A stretch of 64,000 bases of DNA, taken from CAZLMW01 sp964560875. GTDB lineage: Bacteria; Myxococcota_A; UBA9042. The DNA lies in contig CAZLMW010000028.1 of assembly GCA_964560875.1 (NCBI GenBank), positions 1 to 64,000 of the forward strand, read 5' to 3'. The position numbers were made by a program, and so were the translations under genes. Below, piece by piece: positions 44,501 through 52,476 of the stretch (the stretch's first letter is position 1; the number at the start of each line of letters is the position of its first letter). The notes beneath the pieces are model-generated. The model did no database searches and was not told the origin of the DNA. It was given only the letters and a program-made list of their open reading frames with translations.

Positions 44501-47500
44501 GGAGCCGGCTGCGACGACGGCGCCAAATGCACCGACAACGACGCCTGCAAGGGCGGCAAGTGCGGCGGCGCGGCCAAAAACTGCGACGACAAGTTGGCGT
44601 GCACGGCCGACGCCTGTGATCCCAAGTCGGGCGCCTGCACCCACAAGCCCATCGTCGGCTGCGGCGGCATCTGCAAGACCGACAAGGACTGCACCCAGGA
44701 CGCAAACCCCTGCACGGCCAACGTCTGTGCGGCTGGATCCAATGGAGGGGGCGGCAAGTGCTCGGTGAAAGACGCCAACGGCACCTGCAGCGACGGCAAG
44801 TCCTGCACCGAAAACGACGCCTGCAAGGCCGGCAAGTGCGTCGGCTCGCCGATCGTCTGCAACGACGGCAACTCCTGCACGTCCGACTCGTGCGACGCCG
44901 CATCCGGCAAGTGCGTATCCAAACCCGTGGCCAACGGCGCCAAGTGCAGCGACGGCAACGCCTGCACGGCCCCCGACGCCTGCAAAGGTGGCGCCTGTGC
45001 CCCCGGTGGCGCCAAGAAATGCGATGACGGTAACGCCTGCACCGCCGATTCCTGCGACCCGAAGACCGGCTTGTGCGGCCAAAAAGCGCTGAAGGACGGC
45101 GCCGCGTGCAACGACGGCAAGCCCTGCACGGTCAACGACGCCTGCAAGGCCGGCAAATGCGCTTCGGGCACGCCCAAGAACTGCGACGACGGCAAGGCGT
45201 GCACCGCCGATGCCTGCGACGCGAAGTCGGGCACCTGCAGCAACACGCCGATTCCCGGCTGCGGCGGCAACTGCAAGACCGACAAGGACTGCAAGCAGGA
45301 CGGCAACGTCTGCACGGCGGCCTTCTGCGCGCTGTCCAGTGGTGGTGGCAAATGCTCGAGCAAACCCCAGCCGGGCAATTGCAACGACAACGACGGCTGC
45401 ACCGAAAAGGACACCTGCAACGCCGGCCAATGCCAGGGCAGCGCCAAGTCCTGCGACGACAACAACCCGTGCACCGTCGACAGCTGCAGCGCCGGTAAGT
45501 GCGCTTACAAAGCCGGCCCGACGGGAACCAAGTGCACCGATGGCAAACCCTGCACCGTCGGCGACGCGTGCAAAGCCGGAAAGTGCGTCGGTGGCGCGCC
45601 CAAGGTCTGCGTCAGCGGCAACGTCTGCGTCGCGGCGGCCTGCAACGCCAAGACCGGCGACTGCGCGTTCAGCAACAAGAAGAACGGCACCGCCTGTTCG
45701 GACAAGAACGCGTGCACTGTCAGCGACCTGTGCGTGAGCGGCAAGTGCCGGGCGGGCAAACCCAAGTCCTGCAACGACAACAACGCGTGCACCGCGGATT
45801 CCTGCGACATCAAGACCGGCAAGTGCGCCAACACCAAGATCCCGGGCTGCGGCGGCTTCTGCCTCAAGAACAGCCACTGCCCGCAGGACGGCAACCCCTG
45901 CACCCAGGCGTTCTGCAACACCAAGACGAGCAAGTGCGCGGTCAACTTCACGTCCAACACTTGCAGCGACAAGAACGGCTGTACGATTGGCGACAAGTGC
46001 ACGAGCGGCAAGTGCGCCGGTGTGCCCAAGGCCTGCAACGACAACAACGCGTGCACGACCGACAGCTGCCGCGGCACCTCCGGCCAATGTCGCCACGTCG
46101 CGGTCAGCGGCAACGTCGCCTGCACCGACAACAACAAGTGCACCAGCGGTGACGTCTGCAAGAGCGGCAAATGCACGCCGACATCCACCAAGAACTGCAA
46201 CGACAACAACTCGTGCACCAACGACGTCTGTCAGAAGGGCAGCGGCAAATGTGTCCACGTCCCGCGCGGCAACAACACAATCTGCAACGACGGCGACGCG
46301 TGCACGGTGACCGACCGTTGCTCCAACGGGTCGTGCAAGCCCGGCGCCGCGAAGGTCTGCAACGACAAGAACAACTGCACCGCAGACAAGTGTGACGCCA
46401 AGACGGGCGCGTGCTCGTTCGCCGTGATCATCGGCTGCGGCGGCAACTGCAAGGTCGACAACGACTGCAAGCAAGACGGCAACCCCTGCACCGTTTCGCG
46501 CTGCACGACGGGCAAATGTGCGCTCGTCAACGTCAAGTCCGGCACAGCGTGCAACGACGGCAAGCCCTGCACCGTGTCCGATGCGTGCAACGGCGCCCAG
46601 TGCCTCGGCAAGGCCAAGGACTGCAACGACAAGAACGTCTGCACCGCCGATTCGTGCAACGCCACGACCGGAACCTGCGAGCACAAGGCGCTGAGCAACA
46701 CGACCGTTTGCAGCGACGGCAACGCCTGTACGACCGGCGACCGGTGCAACGCGGGCAAGTGTGCCGGCGGCAAGAAGAAGGTCTGCACCGACAACAACCC
46801 GTGCACGACCGAGACCTGCAACGCCAAGACCGGCAACTGCGACATCAAGACCGCGCCCGCCGGGACGTCCTGCAGCGATGGCAACGCCTGCACGCTCAAC
46901 GACAAGTGCAACAACAAGCGGCAGTGCATCAAGGGGCCGAAGAAGAACTGCAGCGACAAGAATATCTGCACCGGCGACACCTGCGATGTGAAGACCGGCA
47001 AGTGCGCGCACACCCCGATCCCCGGCTGCGGCGGCAACTGCCAGACCCACACCGACTGCAAGCAGGACGGCAACCCCTGCACCACCGCGTACTGCCACGG
47101 CGGGTCCAAGAAGTGCCGCGTCGCCTACAACGGCGGCGGCTGCAACGACAACGATCCGTGCACCGTGACCGACCGCTGCTCAGGCGGTAAGTGCGCCGGC
47201 GTGCCCAAGAACTGCACGTCCAACAACCCATGCCGCGTCGGCACCTGCAACAAGAGCAACGGCGCCTGCACGCAGAAAAACGTCAGCAACGGCACCGGCT
47301 GCAACGACAACAACGCGTGCACCACGGGCGAGGTCTGCAGCGGCGGCATCTGTCGCTTCGGCAAGAACAAGAACTGCAGCGACGGCAACCCCTGCACGAC
47401 CGACTTCTGCAGCAAGAACCTCGGCGGCAAGTGCCAGCACGCCAACCTGTCCAACGGCAGCTCGTGCAGCGACGGCCTGTACTGCTCGGTCGCCGACTAC

Positions 47501-49297
47501 TGCATCGCCGGCGCGTGCAAGACCGGCAAGCCACGGACCTGCAACGACAACGAGCCGTGCACCAACGACACGTGCGACGAGAAGATCAACAAGTGCGTCT
47601 ACGCGAAGAAGCCCGGCTGTGGCGGCTTCTGCAAGAAGGACGGCGACTGCAAGGAAGACAGCAACCCGTGCACGGCCGCGTACTGCAACACCACCACCCA
47701 GGCGTGCTCGTTCAAGAACAAGGGCGGCTCATGCAACGACGGCAACCCGTGCACGTTCGCGGACAAGTGCGGCGGCGGCAAATGCGGCGGTACGACCAAG
47801 AATTGCTGGGACGGCAACGCCTGCACGGTCGACAGCTGCAACACAAAGGACGGCAAGTGCCAATACAAGTCGGCGCCCGACGGCACTTACTGCAGCGACG
47901 GCACGTCATGCACGACCACCGACCGCTGCACCAAGGGCAAATGCGTCGGCAAGCAGCGCAACTGCAACGACAACAACGTGTGCACCACCGAGGCGTGCAA
48001 CAAGTCGACCGGCCTGTGCCAGTACAGCCCCGCCAAGACCGGCACCAAGTGCAAGGACAACAACAACTGCACGGTCAACGAGAGCTGCAACAACGGCACA
48101 TGCAGCGTCAGTCAGCCCAAGAACTGCGACGACAAGAACGCCTGCACCGCCGACACCTGCCTGAACAACGGTAACTGCCGCCACACCAAGATCTTCGGCT
48201 GCGGCGGAAACTGCAAGACCGATAGCCACTGCAAGCAGGACAACAACAAGTGCACGGCGAACACCTGTGACACCAAGGCCGGCAAGTGCGTCAACAAGCA
48301 CGTCAACAACCCGTGCAGCGACAACAAGAACTGCACGGTCAACGACAAGTGCGACGCCGGCGTCTGCAAGGGCACCAACAAGAACTGCGCCGACGGCAAC
48401 GGCTGCACCAACGACTACTGCCAGGGCTCGACCGGCAACTGCATCCACGCCAACCGCGCCAACGGAGCCGGATGCAACGACGGCAACCCGTGCACGTACA
48501 CCGACCAGTGCAACAACGGAAAGTGCGGCGGCACCAACAAGAACTGCGACGACAAGAACAGCTGCACGCTCGACACCTGCGACGGCAAAACCGGCCAGTG
48601 CAAGCACACCACGATCTTCGGCTGCGGCGGCAACTGCTCCAAGGACAGCCACTGCAAGCAGGACAACAACGTCTGCCGGCGCAACGTGTGCGACCTCAAG
48701 TTCAAGAAATGCGTGGTCAAGAACCAGAACGCGGCGTGCGGCGACGGCAACCCCTGCACCGTGAAAGACCGCTGCGAAGACGGCGTTTGCAAGTCGGGCC
48801 CGATCCGCACCTGCAACGACGCCAACGCGTGCACCAACGACTACTGCGACCCCAAGGACGGTCAGTGCAAGGCCACGGCAATCAAGGGCTGCACCTCCTG
48901 CAAGAACAACCTGCAGTGCAACGACAACAAGCCCTGCACCGCCGACTCCTGCAAAGCCGGCAAGTGCGAGAACAAGGCGATCGCCGGCTGCAAGCTCTGC
49001 ACCACGTTCAAGGACTGCAACGACGGCACCATCTGCACCACCGACAGCTGCATTGGCGGCAAATGCACCAACATCCAGATCCCCGGCTGCAAAGGCTGCA
49101 AGAAAGCCAGCGACTGCAACGATAAGAACCCGTGCACCACCGACGTCTGCCAGAGCGCCGGGTTCTGCACGAGCCTGCCGATCCCGCAATGCGTGCCATG
49201 CCTGCAAAACAAGGACTGCAACGACGGCGACAAGTGCACGACGGACACCTGCAAGGGCAACAAGTGCACGTTCGCGCCGATCAGCGGCTGCAAGTAG
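41567..49297 (+). CDS. Giant cysteine-rich repeat lipoprotein, 2576 aa
   Basis: Starts at ATG 41567, 6 nt after a GAGGGTGGGGG site. Signal peptide and lipobox VAAGC (Cys24), then a Ser/Gly/Asp spacer to about residue 140. A region like the start of the divergent lipoprotein follows (CNPCSSSLQCTGGACADHG), with a MopE-type motif (ETCNGVDDDCDGDVDE). Most of the protein is then disulfide-type repeats: units of about 55 residues with CNDGNPCT..DxCxxGxCxG..KxCDDxNxCTxDxC. They are grouped into super-repeats separated by GCGGxCKTDKDCKQDGNPCT-type linkers. The last 130 residues are four shorter units (GCxxCKxxxxCND...). Near the N-terminus the repeats are Asp/Ala-rich, towards the C-terminus Asn/Lys-rich. 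No catalytic domain is seen. Likely a long surface fibre or metal-binding scaffold; both are inference. Confidence 0.9.
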   Translation: MVTRTWSGLVVAIALCSVLVAAGCGSDDKGLEGPTLKTDTNGDTGTVDTGVVDSGSSSGAVDTGSSSGATDAGGSSSGVTDVGSSSSSGADVPVVEPDADSPVDVSAEDAAPVEPDADSPVDAASPDVVPPTSTVCNPCSSSLQCTGGACADHGAAGYYCGLDCKADADCAPGYKCHTLDTAEGLQAQQCAPIGSGTTPGACDCSDAAIAAKLKTSCFATAKDGSGNTIGTCKGERVCDVGGLGACSANKPELETCNGVDDDCDGDVDEKTCDDNNFCTVDACDAGVCKYTAIPGCGSACTKNDECKDDGNACTTEFCDAATAKCASKFASGACDDGDACTKGDTCKDGKCAAGKAVACDDGNVCTTDSCDAASGLCAYKPAQDGTACNDDDKCTTKSACKGGKCADGVAKNCDDGKPCTADSCDSATGKCASKAIPGCGGCCKTKFDCDDKNACTAETCEPGKGGGFGGACNQCKSTPKVGPCSDGDACTVADTCQTGKCVGGGAKDCDDGNACTADSCKAGKCAHVATSKTACDDGDACTSGDACNSGKCTSGKAKKCDDKDPCTIDSCDAATGDCKNAPGKDGAGCDDGNACTAKDSCKAGKCPPGAAKSCDDKNACTVDSCDAASGKCSSLAIPGCGASCKADKDCKDDGNPCTQAICDKATGKCTAQLVTGGCDDGEACTTPDTCANGTCAGAAKDCDDNNPCTTDACDKKNGNCVHQADAKAGPCNDGNPCTVGDACSSGVCKAGKGKDCSDANPCTTDACDKTSGLCASKANTAPCSDGDACTAGDTCSGGKCGAGQAKSCDDNKACTADACNPKTGACSNAPIPGCGSQCKTDKDCKDTGSFCTTAICAIGANGAGKCVVKDTNHACNDGDPCTGPDVCKGGKCAPGAAKKCDDSNPCTVDACDKATGKCLAKPAADGSACSDNDPCTLKDKCATGKCAGAKQDCSDNNACTVDSCHPATGQCNNVAAKDGAGCDDGAKCTDNDACKGGKCGGAAKNCDDKLACTADACDPKSGACTHKPIVGCGGICKTDKDCTQDANPCTANVCAAGSNGGGGKCSVKDANGTCSDGKSCTENDACKAGKCVGSPIVCNDGNSCTSDSCDAASGKCVSKPVANGAKCSDGNACTAPDACKGGACAPGGAKKCDDGNACTADSCDPKTGLCGQKALKDGAACNDGKPCTVNDACKAGKCASGTPKNCDDGKACTADACDAKSGTCSNTPIPGCGGNCKTDKDCKQDGNVCTAAFCALSSGGGKCSSKPQPGNCNDNDGCTEKDTCNAGQCQGSAKSCDDNNPCTVDSCSAGKCAYKAGPTGTKCTDGKPCTVGDACKAGKCVGGAPKVCVSGNVCVAAACNAKTGDCAFSNKKNGTACSDKNACTVSDLCVSGKCRAGKPKSCNDNNACTADSCDIKTGKCANTKIPGCGGFCLKNSHCPQDGNPCTQAFCNTKTSKCAVNFTSNTCSDKNGCTIGDKCTSGKCAGVPKACNDNNACTTDSCRGTSGQCRHVAVSGNVACTDNNKCTSGDVCKSGKCTPTSTKNCNDNNSCTNDVCQKGSGKCVHVPRGNNTICNDGDACTVTDRCSNGSCKPGAAKVCNDKNNCTADKCDAKTGACSFAVIIGCGGNCKVDNDCKQDGNPCTVSRCTTGKCALVNVKSGTACNDGKPCTVSDACNGAQCLGKAKDCNDKNVCTADSCNATTGTCEHKALSNTTVCSDGNACTTGDRCNAGKCAGGKKKVCTDNNPCTTETCNAKTGNCDIKTAPAGTSCSDGNACTLNDKCNNKRQCIKGPKKNCSDKNICTGDTCDVKTGKCAHTPIPGCGGNCQTHTDCKQDGNPCTTAYCHGGSKKCRVAYNGGGCNDNDPCTVTDRCSGGKCAGVPKNCTSNNPCRVGTCNKSNGACTQKNVSNGTGCNDNNACTTGEVCSGGICRFGKNKNCSDGNPCTTDFCSKNLGGKCQHANLSNGSSCSDGLYCSVADYCIAGACKTGKPRTCNDNEPCTNDTCDEKINKCVYAKKPGCGGFCKKDGDCKEDSNPCTAAYCNTTTQACSFKNKGGSCNDGNPCTFADKCGGGKCGGTTKNCWDGNACTVDSCNTKDGKCQYKSAPDGTYCSDGTSCTTTDRCTKGKCVGKQRNCNDNNVCTTEACNKSTGLCQYSPAKTGTKCKDNNNCTVNESCNNGTCSVSQPKNCDDKNACTADTCLNNGNCRHTKIFGCGGNCKTDSHCKQDNNKCTANTCDTKAGKCVNKHVNNPCSDNKNCTVNDKCDAGVCKGTNKNCADGNGCTNDYCQGSTGNCIHANRANGAGCNDGNPCTYTDQCNNGKCGGTNKNCDDKNSCTLDTCDGKTGQCKHTTIFGCGGNCSKDSHCKQDNNVCRRNVCDLKFKKCVVKNQNAACGDGNPCTVKDRCEDGVCKSGPIRTCNDANACTNDYCDPKDGQCKATAIKGCTSCKNNLQCNDNKPCTADSCKAGKCENKAIAGCKLCTTFKDCNDGTICTTDSCIGGKCTNIQIPGCKGCKKASDCNDKNPCTTDVCQSAGFCTSLPIPQCVPCLQNKDCNDGDKCTTDTCKGNKCTFAPISGCK
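42449..48640 (+). repeat. Higher-order tandem repeat of about 590 nt (about 197 aa) within the giant lipoprotein
   Basis: Twelve copies of a linker beginning with the codons for GCG(G/S/A) start near 42449, 42879, 43481, 44063, 44657, 45257, 45845, 46433, 47024, 47615, 48197 and 48620. The nine internal intervals are 582-602 nt; the first and last are 430 and 423 nt. A long interval fits one linker of about 30 residues plus three units of about 55 residues; the short ones fit a linker plus two units. Copies are clearly diverged in DNA sequence. Confidence 0.85.
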
Positions 49298-49318
49298 CGA
49301 GCCGACACACACCCCGGC

Positions 49319-50197
49319 ATGGACGAGCGCATCCCGCGCCGGCTGGACAAGTTCCTCGCTGACTCCCGCATCGGCTCGCGAGTGCATATCGAGTCGCTCG
49401 CCGCGTGCGACGCCATCGCGTTCAACGGACAGCCCGAATCCGACCTCCGGCGCCTGGTCGATCCCACCTCCGACGTCATCGAAGTCGACGGTCAGCCAGC
49501 ACAGCTGTCACCGCCGCGCATCCACGCCCTGCTGCACAAGCCCGCCGGTGTCGTCACCACGATGGCCGACCCGCAAGGCCGCCCCTGCATCGCCGACCTG
49601 GTCCCCGCCGACTGGTTGGGACGCGTCGGCGTGGTCGGGCGGCTCGACAAACCGACAACGGGCGCCCTGTTGATCACCGACGACGGCGACCTCAGCCACC
49701 TGCTCACCGATCCCGCATTCCACGTCTGGAAACGCTACGTGTTGACGTTGGTCGGCGACATTGAAGCCGCAGATCCCCGCCTCGAACAACTCCGCGCTGG
49801 GGTGATGCTTGGCGACACGCTGACCGCTCCGGCTCGCTGCGGCCTGGTCCCGGATTCGGGGCGCGATGGAAAGGGTGGCAAACGACTGACCGACGCCTGG
49901 ATCGAGGTGCGCGAGGGACGCTTTCGGCAGGTTCGTCGCATGGCCAACACGGTCGGGTTTCGCGTCGCGCGACTGCATCGGGTCGCGATCGGACCGCTGC
50001 TCCTCGGTGACCTCGAACAAGGTCGGTGGCGGGCCCTGCAATCGGCGGAAGTCGACGGGCTCTATGAAGCCGCCGGTGGCCGGGATGCACCCACTCGAGG
50101 TGCACGCAAAGCCCTGATCCGACGCCTGGAAGCCGGCGAGCTCTCCGTACCCGACGTCGACCGTGTCAGGCGCTACCTGCGTGAGTTCGAAACCTGA
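49319..50197 (+). CDS. RNA pseudouridine synthase, RsuA/RluB/RluE/RluF family
   Basis: 292 aa. Converts a specific uridine in ribosomal RNA to pseudouridine. An N-terminal S4-like RNA-binding domain (IPRRLDKFLADSRIGSR) is followed by the catalytic domain with HALLHKPAGVVTT, the catalytic motif GRLDKPTTG (Asp110) and the family segment EGRFRQVRRMANTVGFRVARLHRVAIGPL, which matches the QIRRM region of RsuA-like enzymes. Its ATG is 22 bp after the giant lipoprotein stop. It is a housekeeping gene, so the pairing is probably fortuitous. Which rRNA position it modifies cannot be told, hence no symbol. Confidence 0.9.
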   Translation: MDERIPRRLDKFLADSRIGSRVHIESLAACDAIAFNGQPESDLRRLVDPTSDVIEVDGQPAQLSPPRIHALLHKPAGVVTTMADPQGRPCIADLVPADWLGRVGVVGRLDKPTTGALLITDDGDLSHLLTDPAFHVWKRYVLTLVGDIEAADPRLEQLRAGVMLGDTLTAPARCGLVPDSGRDGKGGKRLTDAWIEVREGRFRQVRRMANTVGFRVARLHRVAIGPLLLGDLEQGRWRALQSAEVDGLYEAAGGRDAPTRGARKALIRRLEAGELSVPDVDRVRRYLREFET

Positions 50198-50203
50198 TCG
50201 GTG

Positions 50204-50424
50204 TCAATTCAGCAAGACGCCGAGCTCCAGCCACCCATAGCCGCCCTCGCGCACCGGCAACCCCGTGACGAAGCCAGCGGCCTTGTAGCCCATCACCAGC
50301 CCGACCGAAACACGCGCCCCTTGCCATCGCGGACGCGCCTCGGCCGCCCACCCCAGGTCGTTTGCAGGGGGCTCCGGGACCGGCCCGCCGAGCTGTCCGA
50401 TACCGATCGAAGGCGTCAACTCCA
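50204..50424 (-). pseudogene. Frameshifted C-terminal tail of the HEIFGH protein gene
   Basis: In the alternative frame the codons from about 50424 to the TGA at 50204-50206 give LELTPSIGIGQLGGPVPEPP, then GLVMGYKAAGFVTGLPVREG and YGWLELGVLLN. This is an alternating, aromatic-ended strand pattern like an outer-membrane or membrane protein C-terminus. The two frames meet at a CCCC run (GGGG on the plus strand, about 50425-50428). One extra C would join them as RRPLELTPS, giving a protein of about 364 residues. It may be a true mutation or a sequencing/assembly error. Confidence 0.6.
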
Positions 50425-51297
50425 GGGGCGGCGATCCATGTCGGTGTTGGACAGGAACGTGCGCCGCATCGCATCGAGCGCACACCACAGGTACATCAGG
50501 CCCTCGCCCCGCTCCATCGCGCCGCGTCGCATCACGTCCAGCGCGATCTGTTCTTGCTCCACCTCCTGCGATTCGAGCCCGCCCATGCCAAGCAAGATGC
50601 GCCGATCGGGCGTCATGGCGTCGTGGCCGTCCCAAGACGTCCAGTTGCGGCCGAGTCCTTCGCCGAAGACAAAGCTCCACGGCGGCGGTGGCGCGAGGTC
50701 ATAGCGCGGGTTGGCGGCGGCCTCTCGCGCCCGGTAGCCATGGCCGAAGATCTCGTGGTTGTAGATAACGAGCATCGACGTGACCGGCGCGTCGACCAGG
50801 AAGAAACGCGCCACGCGGCCGGCGCCCAACAACCATCCTGGCACGCCTTTCGTGGTGCTTCCGTCGACCTTTGCCAGCAGCTCATCTTCCGCCGTGATGA
50901 ACGCGCGGCCCGCGGTCGTGAAGGTCCGCGACCAGGGCCGCATCCCAAACGACACGTCGTGGATCGCGAGCATGTGCGTGATCTCCTTGAACGCCGTGTA
51001 GATGATGAAGAGGCCGCCCACCAACACGATGATGCTGTGCACGTTGAAGTCGCCGTAGATGGCCGGCTGCCAGTCGATCTTCGCCAACGGCGCCTGGAAC
51101 AGGTCGATGGCCTTGACGACCGCGAACAGCAGGACGATGCGCAGCGCGATGGCCAGGCCGATGCCCAGCTTGCGGACCATGCTCTGCTTGTCGGCGGGCA
51201 CCCGCTTGGACTCGATCGAGATGTAAAGCAGGTTGTCGAAGCCCAGCACGGCTTGCAGAAAAACAAGCATCGCAAGGGTCAGGATATCTTCCATCAT
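50416..51297 (-). CDS. TerC N-terminal half fused to a HEIFGH membrane protein, truncated by frameshift
   Basis: 293 residues as read. Residues 1-112 match the first half of a TerC-family integral membrane protein (VLGFDNLLYIS with Asp21, AIALRIVLLFAVVKAID, FNVHSIIVLVGGLFIIYTAF). They then break off where TerC should continue with its second helix bundle. From about residue 118 the sequence instead resembles a membrane protein family with NHEIFGHGYRARE (181-190) and GMGGLESQEVEQ. The frame ends at TGA 50416-50418 just after DMDRRPWS. An out-of-frame continuation lies immediately downstream (next entry). AAGGA is positioned upstream of ATG 51297. HEIFGH resembles an HExxGH metal site, but no peptidase assignment is made. 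It could be a genuine fusion, a deletion product or a misassembly. Confidence 0.65.
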   Translation of the reverse strand: MMEDILTLAMLVFLQAVLGFDNLLYISIESKRVPADKQSMVRKLGIGLAIALRIVLLFAVVKAIDLFQAPLAKIDWQPAIYGDFNVHSIIVLVGGLFIIYTAFKEITHMLAIHDVSFGMRPWSRTFTTAGRAFITAEDELLAKVDGSTTKGVPGWLLGAGRVARFFLVDAPVTSMLVIYNHEIFGHGYRAREAAANPRYDLAPPPPWSFVFGEGLGRNWTSWDGHDAMTPDRRILLGMGGLESQEVEQEQIALDVMRRGAMERGEGLMYLWCALDAMRRTFLSNTDMDRRPWS

Positions 51298-51339
51298 TGT
51301 CCTTTTTCGGGGCAGCAGCCGGCGAAACGGGATCGGGGA

Positions 51340-52236
51340 TCAGTGCGCTTCGTCGCTTGGGCTGTATGGCGGGTCGCCGGGCGAACGGTAGCGGTCCAAG
51401 GGACTGCGCTGGGCGTCGCTGCCGAAATACCAGCCGCTGGCGCTGAGCTCGCCGAAGAGCAAATGCGTCGTCGACCGGGTGCCGTGTGTAGGCTGTTTCA
51501 TGCCCATATCGGCGGGGCTGATCCCCTGCGATGTGGCGTAGGGTCGGGTCATGTCGGTTTCGATAAAGCCGGGCGTGCAGGCGTTGACCGTCCGGCCCGC
51601 CAGCGACCGTCCAAGCGCGATGGTGTAGGTGTTCAGGCAAGCCTTGGACAGCCCGTACGCGTTGCCGTCACTGAGCCCGGCGCTCGCGAAATCTCCGCCC
51701 GAGTTGGCGATGGCGATGCACTCGTCCATGAGCCCGGCAACGTCGTCCCAGCTTACGTCCGCGCGGGTCATCTGCTGTTGGCGACGCGCGCTGCAGCGAC
51801 TGACGAAGTTGGGGCCCGAAGCCGACGAGACGTTGACGATGCGTCCATCCGCGGCGAGCAAAGGCACAAACGCGTCGACCATGCGCTTGGGGCCTCGCGT
51901 GTTGACGTTGAGCACCCGCGCGAGGTCGTCGGACTGGCCGATCCCGGCGTTGTTGACCAGGCCATAAAGCCGCGCGTCGCCCAATGCTGCACCGACCACG
52001 AGCGCCGCCGAGCTCACCGATTCGTCGCTGCCGACGTCGAGCTCGACCACCGTGACGCGGTCCGCCCAGCCCGGCTGCCTATCGACCAGGCTGGCTTTGG
52101 CGGCCTCTCCCCGCCCGCGGTCGCGGGAGCCAAGAAAGACGTGAGTGTCGTCGGCGTAACCCAGGATGGCGGCGACAGACGCGCGACCAATGCCCTTGTT
52201 GGCGCCGGTGATGAGGACGTAGCGGGTGGCGCTCAT
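51340..52236 (-). CDS. Short-chain dehydrogenase/reductase
   Basis: 298 aa, classical SDR fold: cofactor motif TGANKGIG near the N-terminus, NNAG strand motif (LVNNAGIG), catalytic Ser in IVNVSSASG and the YxxxK pair in NAYGLSKACLN, followed by PGFIETDM. The arrangement is closest to carbonyl-reductase-type SDRs (TGANKGIGRA, a longer insert before YxxxK). NADP(H) is the probable cofactor; the substrate is unknown. GGAGG lies just upstream of ATG 52236. It starts about 240 bp from the divergent peptidase gene, and that region contains palindromes that could be operator sites. It ends 42 bp before the TerC-like gene on the same strand. Confidence 0.88.
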   Translation of the reverse strand: MSATRYVLITGANKGIGRASVAAILGYADDTHVFLGSRDRGRGEAAKASLVDRQPGWADRVTVVELDVGSDESVSSAALVVGAALGDARLYGLVNNAGIGQSDDLARVLNVNTRGPKRMVDAFVPLLAADGRIVNVSSASGPNFVSRCSARRQQQMTRADVSWDDVAGLMDECIAIANSGGDFASAGLSDGNAYGLSKACLNTYTIALGRSLAGRTVNACTPGFIETDMTRPYATSQGISPADMGMKQPTHGTRSTTHLLFGELSASGWYFGSDAQRSPLDRYRSPGDPPYSPSDEAH

Positions 52237-52476
52237 GCGGCCTCCACAGGTGGTGATTTAGCCAGACCGCACGTGCGGCCGGTGCGCAACGTTGCCTCGC
52301 GGGCCGGACCTCGGCAACCACAGCGTCCACGCCGATCCACCGACCCATCATCTCCACGACGCACCCGACGGCGAAAAAGCGCCAGCTACACGCCAAAGGC
52401 GTGCACCCCATTCCCACCCAGCAGGCGGGTTAGGTAAAAGGAGGGAGGGGTTCCAAGATCGTGGTAGGTAGGCGGT
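52237..52476. promoter_or_regulatory. Divergent promoter region with palindromes
   Basis: A perfect 12-bp palindrome CCGCACGTGCGG lies at 52267-52278, about 30 bp upstream of the dehydrogenase start. A 6-bp hairpin CACGCC-AAA-GGCGTG lies at 52389-52403, upstream of the peptidase. GGAGGGAGGGG at about 52440-52450 precedes the peptidase gene. These are candidates for operator sites, but no regulator gene is nearby. Confidence 0.35.

Noticed and set aside
43835..47098. Minus-strand frame of 1087 codons within the giant lipoprotein, Ala/Val/Gly-rich and hydrophobic
   Set aside because: Caused by the repeat on the other strand: reverse complements of GAC/AAC/TGC codons give Val/Ala, so long open frames recur. 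No start site or membrane topology makes sense.
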